Shown here in pieces: positions 7,208 through 15,098 of a DNA stretch of 64,000 nucleotides. The stretch covers positions 62,001 through 126,000 of the forward strand of contig NZ_QLTK01000018.1 in assembly GCF_003269035.1 (NCBI RefSeq), in the 5' to 3' direction. Each line of letters starts with the position of its first letter. Positions within the stretch are counted from its first letter, which is position 1. Made by a program: the position numbers and the translations under genes. This DNA comes from Paraburkholderia bryophila. GTDB lineage: Bacteria > Pseudomonadota > Gammaproteobacteria > Burkholderiales > Burkholderiaceae. The notes below the pieces were generated by a model that was not told the origin of the DNA, did no database searches, and saw nothing but the letters and a program-made list of their open reading frames with translations.

Positions 7208-8728
7208 ATGAACATTCAAACGACCAACACCACGGTACGGACCACCCTGATGGCGGCAAGCATTGCCGCGATGCTGACGCTGGCCGCCTGCGGCGGCTCC
7301 GGCAGCCTCAGTTCCGGCACCGGCAGCAACGGCAGCGGCTCCGCCGGCGGCACGTTGTCCACCAGCGGCAGCGGCTCGATGGGCTCGGGCGGCTCCGGCA
7401 CCTCGGGCACCACGGTCGGTTCGTCCGGCACGAGCGGCACCTCGGGCAGCTCCGGCACCAGCGGCACCTCGGGCACCAGCGGCACGACCCCGGTCGCCAA
7501 CGCGCTCGGCACGGTGGTGAACAACGGCGGCGGGATCATCGGCGATGCCGGTCAGACGGTGTCGAGCATCGGCAGCGTGATCGGCTCGCAAAACCTGCCG
7601 GGCGTCAGCCCGCAAACCACGCAAGCCGCCGGCGGCATCGTGCAGCAAGTCGGCGCTGCGGTGTCGACGCTCGGCGGCGGCGTCTCGCAAGGCCTCGGTC
7701 AACTCGGCACCGGCAGCAACGCGGTCGGCACGACGGTGTCGAGCCTGGGCGGCGTCGTGGGTCATGTCGGCGGCGCGGTGACAGACGCCGGCAGCCTCGT
7801 GACGAGCCTCGGCAGCGGCCCGCTCGCGCCGTTGTCCGCGCTCACCTCGCCGCTCGGTGGCGTCGTCACGACGCTCGGCGGCGCGGTCACGAACGGCGGT
7901 AGCACGCTCACCAACGCACTCTCGACCGGTCCGGTCCAGCAAGTCACGCAAACCCTCAGCACGGCGATCACGCCGATCACGACGATGGTGGCGTCTACCA
8001 CGCAAACGGTCGGCAACACCACTGGACTCGGCGCACCGCTGAACTCGTTGTTGTCGAAAGTGGGCGGCGGGCTCGGCACGGCCGGCGCACTGTTGAGCGC
8101 AACCGGCGGCAACCCGATCACGGCCGCGCTCGGCCATACCGTGACCGACACCGGCACCACGGTCGCATCGGTGGGCGGCCTGCTCACCGGCGGCAGCGGC
8201 GGCAACCCGCTCGCTCCGCTGACCAGCGTGCTTGGCGGCCTGGGCGGCGGCACCAGCAGCGGTCCGCTCGCACCGCTCACGGGTGTGCTCGGCGGCCTCG
8301 CCGGCGGCAGCGGCAGCAGCCCGCTCGCACCGCTCACCAGCACCCTCGGCGGTTTGACCGGCGGCGCCGGTGGCAGCCCGCTCAGCGGCTTGACGGGTGC
8401 ACTCGGCGGCGCAAGCGGCGGCAGCAGCCCGCTCGCGCCCGTGACCGGCTTGCTGTCGAGCGTGACGGGCGGCCTGTCCGGCGCAGCCGGCGGCAGCAGC
8501 GGCCCGCTCGCACCGGTCACCGGCCTGTTGTCCGGCGTCACCAGCGCACTTGGCGGCGTCACCACCACGGCAGCCGCCACGCCGACCTCGACGACCACGA
8601 CCGCCGCGACCAACTCCGGCGCCGGCCTGTCGCTGTCGACCACCTCGGGCAAAGGATCGGCCAGCAACCCGCTGGCCCCGGTGACCTCGCTCGTCGGCGG
8701 ACTGCTCGGCGGACTGGGCAAGAAGTAA
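7208..8728 (+). CDS. Low-complexity Gly/Ser/Leu-rich repeat lipoprotein (paralogue 1)
   Basis: 506-residue exported lipoprotein: signal peptide with lipobox LAAC, Cys28 followed by GG. Residues ~30-95 are Gly/Ser/Thr linkers. A middle region carries NLPGVSPQTT and GPVQQVTQTLSTAITPIT, which recur in the next gene. The C-terminal third consists of ~19-residue repeats of the type PLAPLTSVLGGLGG, ending GGLLGGLGKK. Such proteins are often labelled collagen-like, but there is no Gly-X-Y periodicity. ATG 7208 is preferred over ATG 7190 because of the GAGGG site just upstream. It is preceded by the sigma54 promoter. Function unknown; a surface or periplasmic structural role is an inference. Confidence 0.85.
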   Translation: MNIQTTNTTVRTTLMAASIAAMLTLAACGGSGSLSSGTGSNGSGSAGGTLSTSGSGSMGSGGSGTSGTTVGSSGTSGTSGSSGTSGTSGTSGTTPVANALGTVVNNGGGIIGDAGQTVSSIGSVIGSQNLPGVSPQTTQAAGGIVQQVGAAVSTLGGGVSQGLGQLGTGSNAVGTTVSSLGGVVGHVGGAVTDAGSLVTSLGSGPLAPLSALTSPLGGVVTTLGGAVTNGGSTLTNALSTGPVQQVTQTLSTAITPITTMVASTTQTVGNTTGLGAPLNSLLSKVGGGLGTAGALLSATGGNPITAALGHTVTDTGTTVASVGGLLTGGSGGNPLAPLTSVLGGLGGGTSSGPLAPLTGVLGGLAGGSGSSPLAPLTSTLGGLTGGAGGSPLSGLTGALGGASGGSSPLAPVTGLLSSVTGGLSGAAGGSSGPLAPVTGLLSGVTSALGGVTTTAAATPTSTTTTAATNSGAGLSLSTTSGKGSASNPLAPVTSLVGGLLGGLGKK

Positions 8729-8930
8729 GCCGCTGCCGCGCGATTCGCAGGCAGTCACATCGTACCGATAGCACACGCACTACAAGGAACGGCAAACCGG
8801 AACGCGGCCCATCGGCCGCACCCGGTTGCCCGACCTCGGCCGAACTGGGCCGCGCCGCTCAGAAACCCGTTGCAACGGCGCACTTGACCAAACGCACACA
8901 CGACACCCCTAAAAGACACAGAGGAGCACC

Positions 8931-10361
8931 ATGTCCACTCATCGTTTTTTTACTCTCCATGCGGCGTGCGCGACTGTGTCGTCGTTGCGCGCACCGTTGA
9001 TCGCCGTCGCGGTCGCCAGCGTACTCGCCGCGTGTGGCGGCAGCACCGTCAGCGCGCCGCCGACTACCTCAGGCACCGGTAGCGGCGGCGGCTCGGGTTC
9101 GGGCGGCAGCGGCTCCGGCACCGTCGCGACCACCAGCACGAGCGGCCTCGTCACCGCCGCCGCGCAAACCACCAGCGACCTCGGCAACACGATCGCCTCG
9201 ACGACCATTCCCGGCCTCAGCCCGCAGGTCACGCAAGGGCTGGGCAACGCGGTGTCGAGCACCAGCGGCACGCTCAACGCGGCCGCCAACGCGGTCAGCA
9301 ACGGTCTCGGCCAGATCGGTACGAGCGCCAATCCGGTCGGCGCGACCGTGGGCGGCCTCGGCAGCGTGGTCAGTTCGACGAGCGGTGTGGTGCAAGGTCT
9401 GAGCACCGCGGTCGGCGGTCTCGGCACCGGCAATCTCGCGCCGCTGTCGCCGCTCACCACGCCGTTGGCCGGTGCGCTCGCCACCACCGCCGGCGCGCTG
9501 AACGCGGGCGGCGCGACGCTCGGCAACGTGGTCAACTCCGGGCCGGTGCAACAGATCACCCAGCCACTCAGCACCGCGATCACACCGATCGTCACGACCG
9601 CCGGACTCGTCACGCAGACGGTCGGCACGCAGAGCGGGCTCGGTGCGCCGCTGGGCGGCGTGCTCGCACAAGTGGGCGGCGCGTTGAGTTCGGCCGCCTC
9701 GCAAGTGGGCGGGGCGACCAAAAATCCGGTCGGCGCGGACCTCGGCACGCTGGTCGGATCGCTCGGCAACACCGTGACGAACGCCGGCGGCTTCGTCAAT
9801 CCGAACGGCCCGAATGGCGCGATGCCGATTCCCGGGCTGATCACGAGCCTGGTCGGCGCCACCAACGTGGGCGTGGTCAATGGGCCGCCGGCGAACAGCA
9901 GCCCGCTGGCGCCGCTGCAAAGCTCGCTGGCGAGCCTCGGGCTCGGCAGCAACCCGGTCGGCTCGCTGTCGACGCTGCTCGGCGGCACGCCGCTCTCCGG
10001 TCTGACGTCGGCGCTCGGCGGCACGCCGTTGGGCGCGCTGAGCTCGGGATTGAGCGGCTCGCCGCTGAGTTCGTTGACGTCGGTGCTGGGCAGCACGCCG
10101 TTGGGCTCGTTGACCTCCGCACTGGGCGGCGCGGGTAGCGGCGCAGGTCCGCTGTCGTCGCTGACGGGTGCGCTGGGTGGCGTTACCGGCGTCACCGGCG
10201 GCGCAAGCGGCAGCGGCCAGGCGCTCGCGCCGGTCACGGGACTGGTCGGGCAACTGACCGGCACGCTCAGTTCCGCAGCGGGTTCGACGAGCGGCTCGAG
10301 CAGCCCGACGGGCGGCCTGACGACACTGCTCGGCGGTCTGCTGCCGGCCAGCCATAAATAG
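8931..10361 (+). CDS. Low-complexity repeat lipoprotein (paralogue 2)
   Basis: 476-residue lipoprotein paralogous to the preceding gene. The signal peptide ends LAAC with Cys35 and GG after it. A short Gly/Ser linker precedes a core sharing TIPGLSPQVTQ, NGLGQIGTSANPVG and GPVQQITQPLSTAITPI with paralogue 1. The C-terminal part has 12-residue repeats (PLSGLTSALGGT, PLGALSSGLSGS, PLSSLTSVLGST and further degenerate copies), a different period from the 19-residue units of paralogue 1. The start has a strong AGAGGAG site. The 202-nt gap to paralogue 1 contains no terminator, so co-transcription from the sigma54 promoter is likely. Function unknown. Confidence 0.85.
   Translation: MSTHRFFTLHAACATVSSLRAPLIAVAVASVLAACGGSTVSAPPTTSGTGSGGGSGSGGSGSGTVATTSTSGLVTAAAQTTSDLGNTIASTTIPGLSPQVTQGLGNAVSSTSGTLNAAANAVSNGLGQIGTSANPVGATVGGLGSVVSSTSGVVQGLSTAVGGLGTGNLAPLSPLTTPLAGALATTAGALNAGGATLGNVVNSGPVQQITQPLSTAITPIVTTAGLVTQTVGTQSGLGAPLGGVLAQVGGALSSAASQVGGATKNPVGADLGTLVGSLGNTVTNAGGFVNPNGPNGAMPIPGLITSLVGATNVGVVNGPPANSSPLAPLQSSLASLGLGSNPVGSLSTLLGGTPLSGLTSALGGTPLGALSSGLSGSPLSSLTSVLGSTPLGSLTSALGGAGSGAGPLSSLTGALGGVTGVTGGASGSGQALAPVTGLVGQLTGTLSSAAGSTSGSSSPTGGLTTLLGGLLPASHK
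9958..10128 (+). repeat. 36-bp (12-codon) tandem repeats inside paralogue 2
   Basis: Successive codon blocks for PL-x-x-L-(T/S)-x-x-L-x-(G/S)-x recur at 36-bp spacing. The copies differ at many synonymous positions, which suggests selection on the peptide pattern rather than recent slippage. Confidence 0.6.
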
Positions 10362-10679
10362 TCCACCTAACGGCATCGATGAATGCCGCACGCGGAGGTT
10401 GTCCGGCGAGATGTACCTCGAAACGCACCTCGAAGCGCGTCTCGCCGGAGCGTGGAGACCAGACACATCGGGTATCTAGCGAAGCAGTTTAAGCATCACG
10501 CATAAGCAGTCCGATTCATCACGTGCTCCGCGCTTGCGCCATCGACGCTCAAGCTCCACGGAGCGCGTGACGTAATACAAGCAAGCATGGCAGTATGCGT
10601 CGAGCCACACATAAGCGATCGCGACCCGCCCGGCCAGGCGGCACGCCGCGGCACAAGAACGGCATACGAGGAAAATCCG
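10362..10679. other. Intergenic region with dyad and tandem 12-mers
   Basis: 318 bp between paralogue 2 and the translocator gene. Besides the structured repeat at 10402-10449 I see no gene, no convincing terminator and no clear sigma70 or sigma54 promoter. Confidence 0.5.
10402..10449. repeat. Inverted repeat enclosing two tandem 12-mers
   Basis: TCCGGCGAGA (10402-10411) and TCTCGCCGGA (10440-10449) are perfect 10-bp inverted arms. Between them ACCTCGAAACGC and ACCTCGAAGCGC are back-to-back direct repeats differing at one base. The structure could be an operator or an RNA stem in the polycistronic message. Confidence 0.6.
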
Positions 10680-12386
10680 ATGAAACTCGGGTACGGCAGC
10701 AAATGGACCATCGTGCTCGCGGCGCTCGCGGCGAGCGCCATGCAGGTGGAGGCACAAGCCCAGGCGCGCCCGGGCAGCGCCGTCGGCGGCAATCCGCTCG
10801 ACTCGCTGCCGCAGATCAAGGCGCCCGACAAAGGACCCAACGTGACCGTGCAGGTCGCACCGCAAGCACCCCAACTTCAGGAACTGCTGGCCCGCCATCT
10901 GACGCCCTCGCGCGTGCAGGTCGAGGGCGTGAAGTCGATTCCGTTCGACGAAGTCGCGGCACGCTTCACGCCGCTCGTCGGCAAGGACACCACGATCGGC
11001 GATCTGATCCAGGTCGCCAACGGCGTCACCAAGCTTTACCAGGATCGCGGCTATGCGCTCTCGTTCGCGTTCATTCCGGCGCAGACCTTCGAAGGCGGCG
11101 TGGTGCGCGTGACCGTGGTGGAAGGCTACGTGTCCGCGGTCAAGGTGACAGGCAAGCCCGGCGCGGTCGAAGACAAGATCCGCGCGATCGCCGACCACAT
11201 CGTCGCCGACCGGCCGTTGCGGCGCGCCACCTTCGAACGCTATATCAACGTGCTCGGCCTGCTGCCGGGCGTGAAGGTGGCGGCGAACGTGCCGCCGCCG
11301 CAGAACACCGACGGCGCCACCACGCTCGAACTGAACGTGGACCGCAAGCCGTTCGACGTCAGCATGGGGATCGATTTCAATCACCCCGGCGTGCAGGGAC
11401 TGCTGACCGCCACGGAAAACGGCCTGACCGCGCTCGGCGAACAGTTGAGCGTGTCGGCCTTGCTGCCGAAGGGTCGCGACAATGTCACGTATCTCGCCGC
11501 GCACGCGGCGGTGCCGATCGGCAGCAACGGGCTGATCGCGAAAATCGACGCGACCCACTATCGCGGCAATCCGGTCGACAACCCCGGCCTGCCCTCCTAC
11601 ATCGAGCGCACGGTGATCAACGACAAGGTGGGCGGCTCGCTCGCCTATCCGCTCCTGTTGAGCAACACGCAGAGCGTGATCGGCACGGCGTCGGTGTACG
11701 CGTCGCACGACGAGGATCGCTACAACAACACGATAAGCGGCGCGCAGATCGGCTTGCGTTCGCAGGTGCGCGTCATGCAATTGCAGGCCGATTACACCAA
11801 CGTACAGACCGGCCAGGTGCGCCGCGCGAGTATCAACGTGGCGAAGGCGTTCGATATTCTCGGCGCGTCCAAAGCCGGCGACTCGAACGTGCCCGGCTCG
11901 CCGGTCACGAACCCGGCGTCGATCACCTTCGTGCGCACCGGCGCAAGCTTCTCGCAAAGCAACGATTGGCCGATGAAGATCGGCACCGCGGTGTCGCTGA
12001 CGGGCCAGTACAGCGCCGTCTCGCTGCCGACTTCGGAACAGATCTCGTTCGGCGCGCAACGTTTCGCGCAGGGCTACCAACCGGGCGAAGCGTCGGGCGA
12101 TTCCGGCTGGGGTGCGATGTTCGAAATCAACCGGCCGTTCACGCCGGGCTTCACCTATCTGCGCACGCTCACGCCGTATGTATCGTTCGACATGGCGCGT
12201 GTTTATCTGCATGCGGGCACGCCGTCGCCGTCGCGGCTTTCTTCGATCGCGTTCGGTTTCCGCATCTCCGATGCGAAGTACTACAGCCTGGATCTGTCGG
12301 TGGCCAAGGCGATCGGCGACGCGCCGGTGGAAAGCGCATCGCGCGCGCCGCGCGTCAACGCGACCTTCTCGTACCAGTTGAATTGA
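10680..12386 (+). CDS. ShlB/FhaC/HecB-type (TpsB) outer-membrane translocator
   Basis: 568-residue two-partner-secretion transporter of the Omp85 superfamily. It has a signal peptide (LAALAASAMQVEAQA) and a Pro/Gln-rich linker. A POTRA region follows (RVQVEGVKSIPFDEVAARF; then LIQVANGVTKLYQDRGYALS and VVRVTVVEGYVSAVKVTG). The C-terminal half is a beta-barrel ending VNATFSYQLN. ATG 10680 has GAGGAAAATCC upstream; the frame reaching 10587 has no signal peptide. No TpsA exoprotein (filamentous-haemagglutinin type) is present in the window, so its client is unknown; the two repeat lipoproteins directly upstream are the only neighbours. The class is secure, the substrate is not. Confidence 0.85.
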   Translation: MKLGYGSKWTIVLAALAASAMQVEAQAQARPGSAVGGNPLDSLPQIKAPDKGPNVTVQVAPQAPQLQELLARHLTPSRVQVEGVKSIPFDEVAARFTPLVGKDTTIGDLIQVANGVTKLYQDRGYALSFAFIPAQTFEGGVVRVTVVEGYVSAVKVTGKPGAVEDKIRAIADHIVADRPLRRATFERYINVLGLLPGVKVAANVPPPQNTDGATTLELNVDRKPFDVSMGIDFNHPGVQGLLTATENGLTALGEQLSVSALLPKGRDNVTYLAAHAAVPIGSNGLIAKIDATHYRGNPVDNPGLPSYIERTVINDKVGGSLAYPLLLSNTQSVIGTASVYASHDEDRYNNTISGAQIGLRSQVRVMQLQADYTNVQTGQVRRASINVAKAFDILGASKAGDSNVPGSPVTNPASITFVRTGASFSQSNDWPMKIGTAVSLTGQYSAVSLPTSEQISFGAQRFAQGYQPGEASGDSGWGAMFEINRPFTPGFTYLRTLTPYVSFDMARVYLHAGTPSPSRLSSIAFGFRISDAKYYSLDLSVAKAIGDAPVESASRAPRVNATFSYQLN

Positions 12387-12704
12387 AGCTCGCGCGATAG
12401 GCGCTTGAGCGGTGGTTGAGCAGTGGTTGAGCGATGCCTGAGCGAAACATCGAGCGATGTCTGAGCCGCGAAAGTGCCGCGTTCTGATTAGAGGGTCCAC
12501 TATCAAACGACGCGCGCACTTTCACGTATTCTGCGCTGACGATGTGCGGCCGGCGGCGCGCAACCCACGCGCCGCCACCCAGGCGGAGCAGAGAAACAGA
12601 GGGGCCGTACAAGGCATCACGGCGGCAGAAACCAGCAGCCCGCCCGAGGTGCCGATAACGCTGCGCGACCACGATCGCGCTGTCTTTAATCAAGGAGGAA
12701 GACA
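12387..12704. other. Intergenic region with 11-bp phased repeats
   Basis: 318 bp between the translocator and the DUF2147 gene. It opens with helically phased TGAGC repeats (12406-12466); the rest is unremarkable apart from the ribosome site of the next gene. No convincing terminator was found. Confidence 0.5.
12406..12466 (+). repeat. Six TGAGC units at 11-bp spacing
   Basis: TGAGC begins at 12406, 12417, 12428 and 12439; a CGAGC variant begins at 12451 and TGAGC again at 12462. The first two units are the near-identical 11-mers TGAGCGGTGGT and TGAGCAGTGGT. The 11-bp period equals about one DNA turn. Confidence 0.65.
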
Positions 12705-13190
12705 ATGATGCAATTCACTCAACGCGCGCGTGCCATCGCGCTTCGCACGGCAAAGCAGGCCGCACTCGCCGGCGTATTGCTGGCCAGCGCCATGACCGCC
12801 ATGGCGCAAACCGACAGCCCGGTCGGCATGTGGCAAACCATCGACGATCACACCGGCCAGCCCAAGGCGCTCGTACAGATCGCGCAAGACAGCGGCGGTT
12901 CGCTGACCGGCAAGGTGGTCAAGGGGCTCGGACCGAACGACCAGCCGGATCGCCGCTGCACCGCCTGCACCGACGCGCGCAAGGATCAGCCGATTCTCGG
13001 CATGACGATCATCAACGACATGAAGAAGGACGGCGACAGCTGGGATCACGGGCAGATTCTCGACCCGGAAAATGGCAAGCTCTACAAGTGCAAGATGCAC
13101 CTGGAAGACGGTGGCAACAAACTGGTGGTGCGCGGCTATATCGGCATTGCGCTGCTGGGCCGCTCGCAGACGTGGGTGCGTCAGCAGTAA
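12705..13190 (+). CDS. DUF2147 exported protein
   Basis: 161-residue secreted protein of the DUF2147 family. The signal peptide is basic then hydrophobic and ends AMTAMAQ. The mature part starts DSPVGMWQTIDD, followed by the conserved GSLTGKVVKGLG, a CTAC pair, GMTIINDMKKDGDSWDHGQILDPENGK (read in two pieces) and a C-terminal RGYIGIALLGRSQTWVR. An AAGGAGG ribosome site sits 6-7 nt before the ATG. A terminator follows at 13233-13273. The family lacks a defined biochemical role; periplasmic location is inferred from the signal peptide. Confidence 0.9.
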   Translation: MMQFTQRARAIALRTAKQAALAGVLLASAMTAMAQTDSPVGMWQTIDDHTGQPKALVQIAQDSGGSLTGKVVKGLGPNDQPDRRCTACTDARKDQPILGMTIINDMKKDGDSWDHGQILDPENGKLYKCKMHLEDGGNKLVVRGYIGIALLGRSQTWVRQQ

Positions 13191-13232
13191 GTCAGCGTGA
13201 GGCCGCCTTGGCGTGGCTTCGATTGACGCATG

Positions 13233-13273
13233 AAAAAACGGCCGACGATCGCCATCGTTCGGCCGTTTTGTTT
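13233..13273. terminator. Bidirectional terminator after the DUF2147 gene
   Basis: AAAACGGCCGACGAT pairs with ATCGTTCGGCCGTTTT (one bulged T) around a CGCC loop, with A-rich and T-rich flanks. It separates convergent genes ending at 13190 and 13300. Confidence 0.8.
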
Positions 13274-13299
13274 GTGTGAAGTGAGTGGGATCGGTGTCG

Positions 13300-13749
13300 T
13301 CATGCAGCGTGCTTGAAAGGCGACCCAAAGGCGAATGGCGAAACCGGAAGCGGTTTCGTGGATGCCGGTTTGTACACGGCCGGCGCGACCGTGCGCGTGG
13401 GGTCGGCCTCGACGCTCTTCGGTTCCCCGCCCGGATGCGTGCGCATGCGCGCTTCCATCAAACTGCAAAGCTCTTCGCTCGCTGCGCCGAACAGTTGCTC
13501 CGTCACGCGCTTGAGCACGCCCGACGCATACCACGTCTTGAAGCGGCGATGACACGTCTGATAAGACGGATATTTACGCGGCATGGCGGACCAGGTGGCG
13601 CCGCTGTACATGACCCACAGCACGCCATTCAGCACCGAACGGGTATTGGCGAGAGGCCGGCCGCGCAGTTCGGCGCGCGGCCGCAGTTCGGGGAGCAACG
13701 GTGCAACGCGTTGCCATTCTTCATCGTTGATATCACGGTACGGATCCAT
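13300..13749 (-). CDS. Orphan DUF4096 (IS5 N-terminal-like) protein 1
   Basis: 149-residue protein consisting of the DUF4096/IS5-transposase N-terminal domain (DINDEEWQRVAPLLPE, GRPLANTRSVLNGVLWVMYS, then WSAMPRKYPSYQTCHRRFKTW) plus ~65 unrelated C-terminal residues. The DDE catalytic domain of IS5 transposases is absent, and no terminal inverted repeats or target duplication are visible. ATG 13749 has an ideal AAGGAG site, so it looks expressed rather than a remnant. The domain is DNA-binding in transposases; a regulatory role here is inference. It resembles the protein at 41984-42385. Confidence 0.75.
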   Translation of the reverse strand: MDPYRDINDEEWQRVAPLLPELRPRAELRGRPLANTRSVLNGVLWVMYSGATWSAMPRKYPSYQTCHRRFKTWYASGVLKRVTEQLFGAASEELCSLMEARMRTHPGGEPKSVEADPTRTVAPAVYKPASTKPLPVSPFAFGSPFKHAA

Positions 13750-13911
13750 GGGTTTCTCCTTCGTCAGAACCACGACAGAAGATATCCAGTCGTCCGCAGC
13801 CGGAATATAAGATCAGTCCGAATCTTGAAAATACGTCGGCGCGCGTCGCCTGTTCACTGAGCGGAGCGCGACCTATCGTAAAAGAATAGCCCGGCCGGTT
13901 GACGCGACTGC

Positions 13912-15009
13912 TCAGGTCAGCGACGTATCCACGATACGACGCGGCGTATCGAGGTATTCCTTCGATTGCATTTCGACGATGCGCGAGACCGTGCGCGCGA
14001 ATTCGTTCGCCATCGGGCCGTCGACATACAGCTCTTCCGGCGGCACCGCCGCCGACATCAGCAGCTTGACCTTGTGGTCGTAAAACACGTCGATCAGCCA
14101 CGTGAAGCGGCGCGCTTCCGACGCCATGCGCACCGACATCTGCGGCACGCCGGAGAGCACCACCGCGTGAAAGCGGCTCGCCAGTTCGAGGTAGTCGTTC
14201 TGCGAGCGCGGGCCGCCGCACAGCGTCGCGAAATCGAACCAGACGACGCCGTCCGCTTTACGCAGCGCCTTCAGCTCGCGCTTTTCGATGCGCAGAATCG
14301 GGCTCTCGTCGGGCACCGCCGCAAGGCGCGCGAACGCATCGCGCAAGGCTTTGTCCGATGCCGCACCGAGCGGCGTGTGATACACCTCGACCTGCGCCAG
14401 CGTGCGTTGCCGGTAGTCGATGCCGGCGTCGACGTTGATCACGTCGAGCTTGCTCTTGATGAGTTCGATCGCGGGCAGCATGCGGTCGCGATGCAGGCCG
14501 TCCGGATACAGCGTGTCGGGATCGTAGTTGGACGTCATCACGAACTGCACGCCGTTCTCGAACAGCTTGTCCAGCAGACGGTAGAGGATCATCGCGTCGG
14601 CGATATCCGACACGTGAAATTCGTCGAAACAGATCAGCCGGTAGCGTTTGGCAATCCGGCGCGCAAGTTCGTCGAGCGGATCGGCGGTGCCTTTCAGCTC
14701 TTCCAGTTCGCGGTGCACCTCGCGCATGAACTCGTGGAAATGCAGTCGCGTTTTGCGCTGCACCGGCACGATCATGTAGAAGCTGTCCATCAGGAAGCTC
14801 TTGCCCCGCCCCACGCCGCCCCACAGGTAGACGCCGCGCGGCAGATCCGGGTGAATGATCAGCTTCTTGAACGCATTCGAGCGACGCGATTTGTACTCGG
14901 TCCACTCTTCAAAACACCGCTGCAGGCGGTCGACCGCCGCGAGCTGCGCCGGGTCCGATTGATAGCCGCGCGTCTGCAGTTCTTTTTCGTAGTATTCGGT
15001 GACGTTCAT
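13912..15009 (-). CDS. zapE: ZapE/AFG1-family ATPase
   Basis: 365-residue P-loop ATPase of the AFG1/ZapE family, associated with the divisome in Gram-negative bacteria. It starts MNVTEYYEKEL and has Walker A GGVGRGKSFLMD near residue 68. HFHEFMREVHREL, the Walker B-like LICFDEFHVSDIADAM and the sensor segment FVMTSNYDPDTLYPDGLHR (in overlapping pieces) are all typical. It lies downstream of lpdA on the same strand but is separated from it by a terminator. Identification is secure at family level. Confidence 0.93.
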   Translation of the reverse strand: MNVTEYYEKELQTRGYQSDPAQLAAVDRLQRCFEEWTEYKSRRSNAFKKLIIHPDLPRGVYLWGGVGRGKSFLMDSFYMIVPVQRKTRLHFHEFMREVHRELEELKGTADPLDELARRIAKRYRLICFDEFHVSDIADAMILYRLLDKLFENGVQFVMTSNYDPDTLYPDGLHRDRMLPAIELIKSKLDVINVDAGIDYRQRTLAQVEVYHTPLGAASDKALRDAFARLAAVPDESPILRIEKRELKALRKADGVVWFDFATLCGGPRSQNDYLELASRFHAVVLSGVPQMSVRMASEARRFTWLIDVFYDHKVKLLMSAAVPPEELYVDGPMANEFARTVSRIVEMQSKEYLDTPRRIVDTSLT

Positions 15010-15020
15010 TGGGTTGCTGC

Positions 15021-15058
15021 AAAAAAGAAAGGCGGGAGGGAATGAACCCGCCCGCCTT
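15021..15058 (-). terminator. Terminator after lpdA
   Basis: On the minus strand AAGGCGGG and CCCGCCTT form the base of a stem with an inner GGTT/CCCT part, followed by a T-rich TTTCTTTTTT. It lies between the lpdA stop and the zapE start. Confidence 0.8.
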
Positions 15059-15098
15059 CGTGGTGATGCCGAATTGCGTTCAGTCAGGCGTGCGCGTA

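Noticed and set aside
7151..8776. 541-codon minus-strand frame and Pro-rich frame 7762-8721
   Set aside because: Both are shadows of the repeat lipoprotein; their repetitiveness mirrors the coding-strand repeats.
7208..10361. Collagen-like triple-helix proteins
   Set aside because: Gly does not recur every third residue; the periods are about 19 and 12 residues.
10476..12506. 676-codon minus-strand frame
   Set aside because: Antisense to the TpsB-type gene; Arg/His-rich with no domain.
13300..13749. Complete IS5-family insertion sequence
   Set aside because: No DDE domain, terminal inverted repeats or target-site duplication visible.
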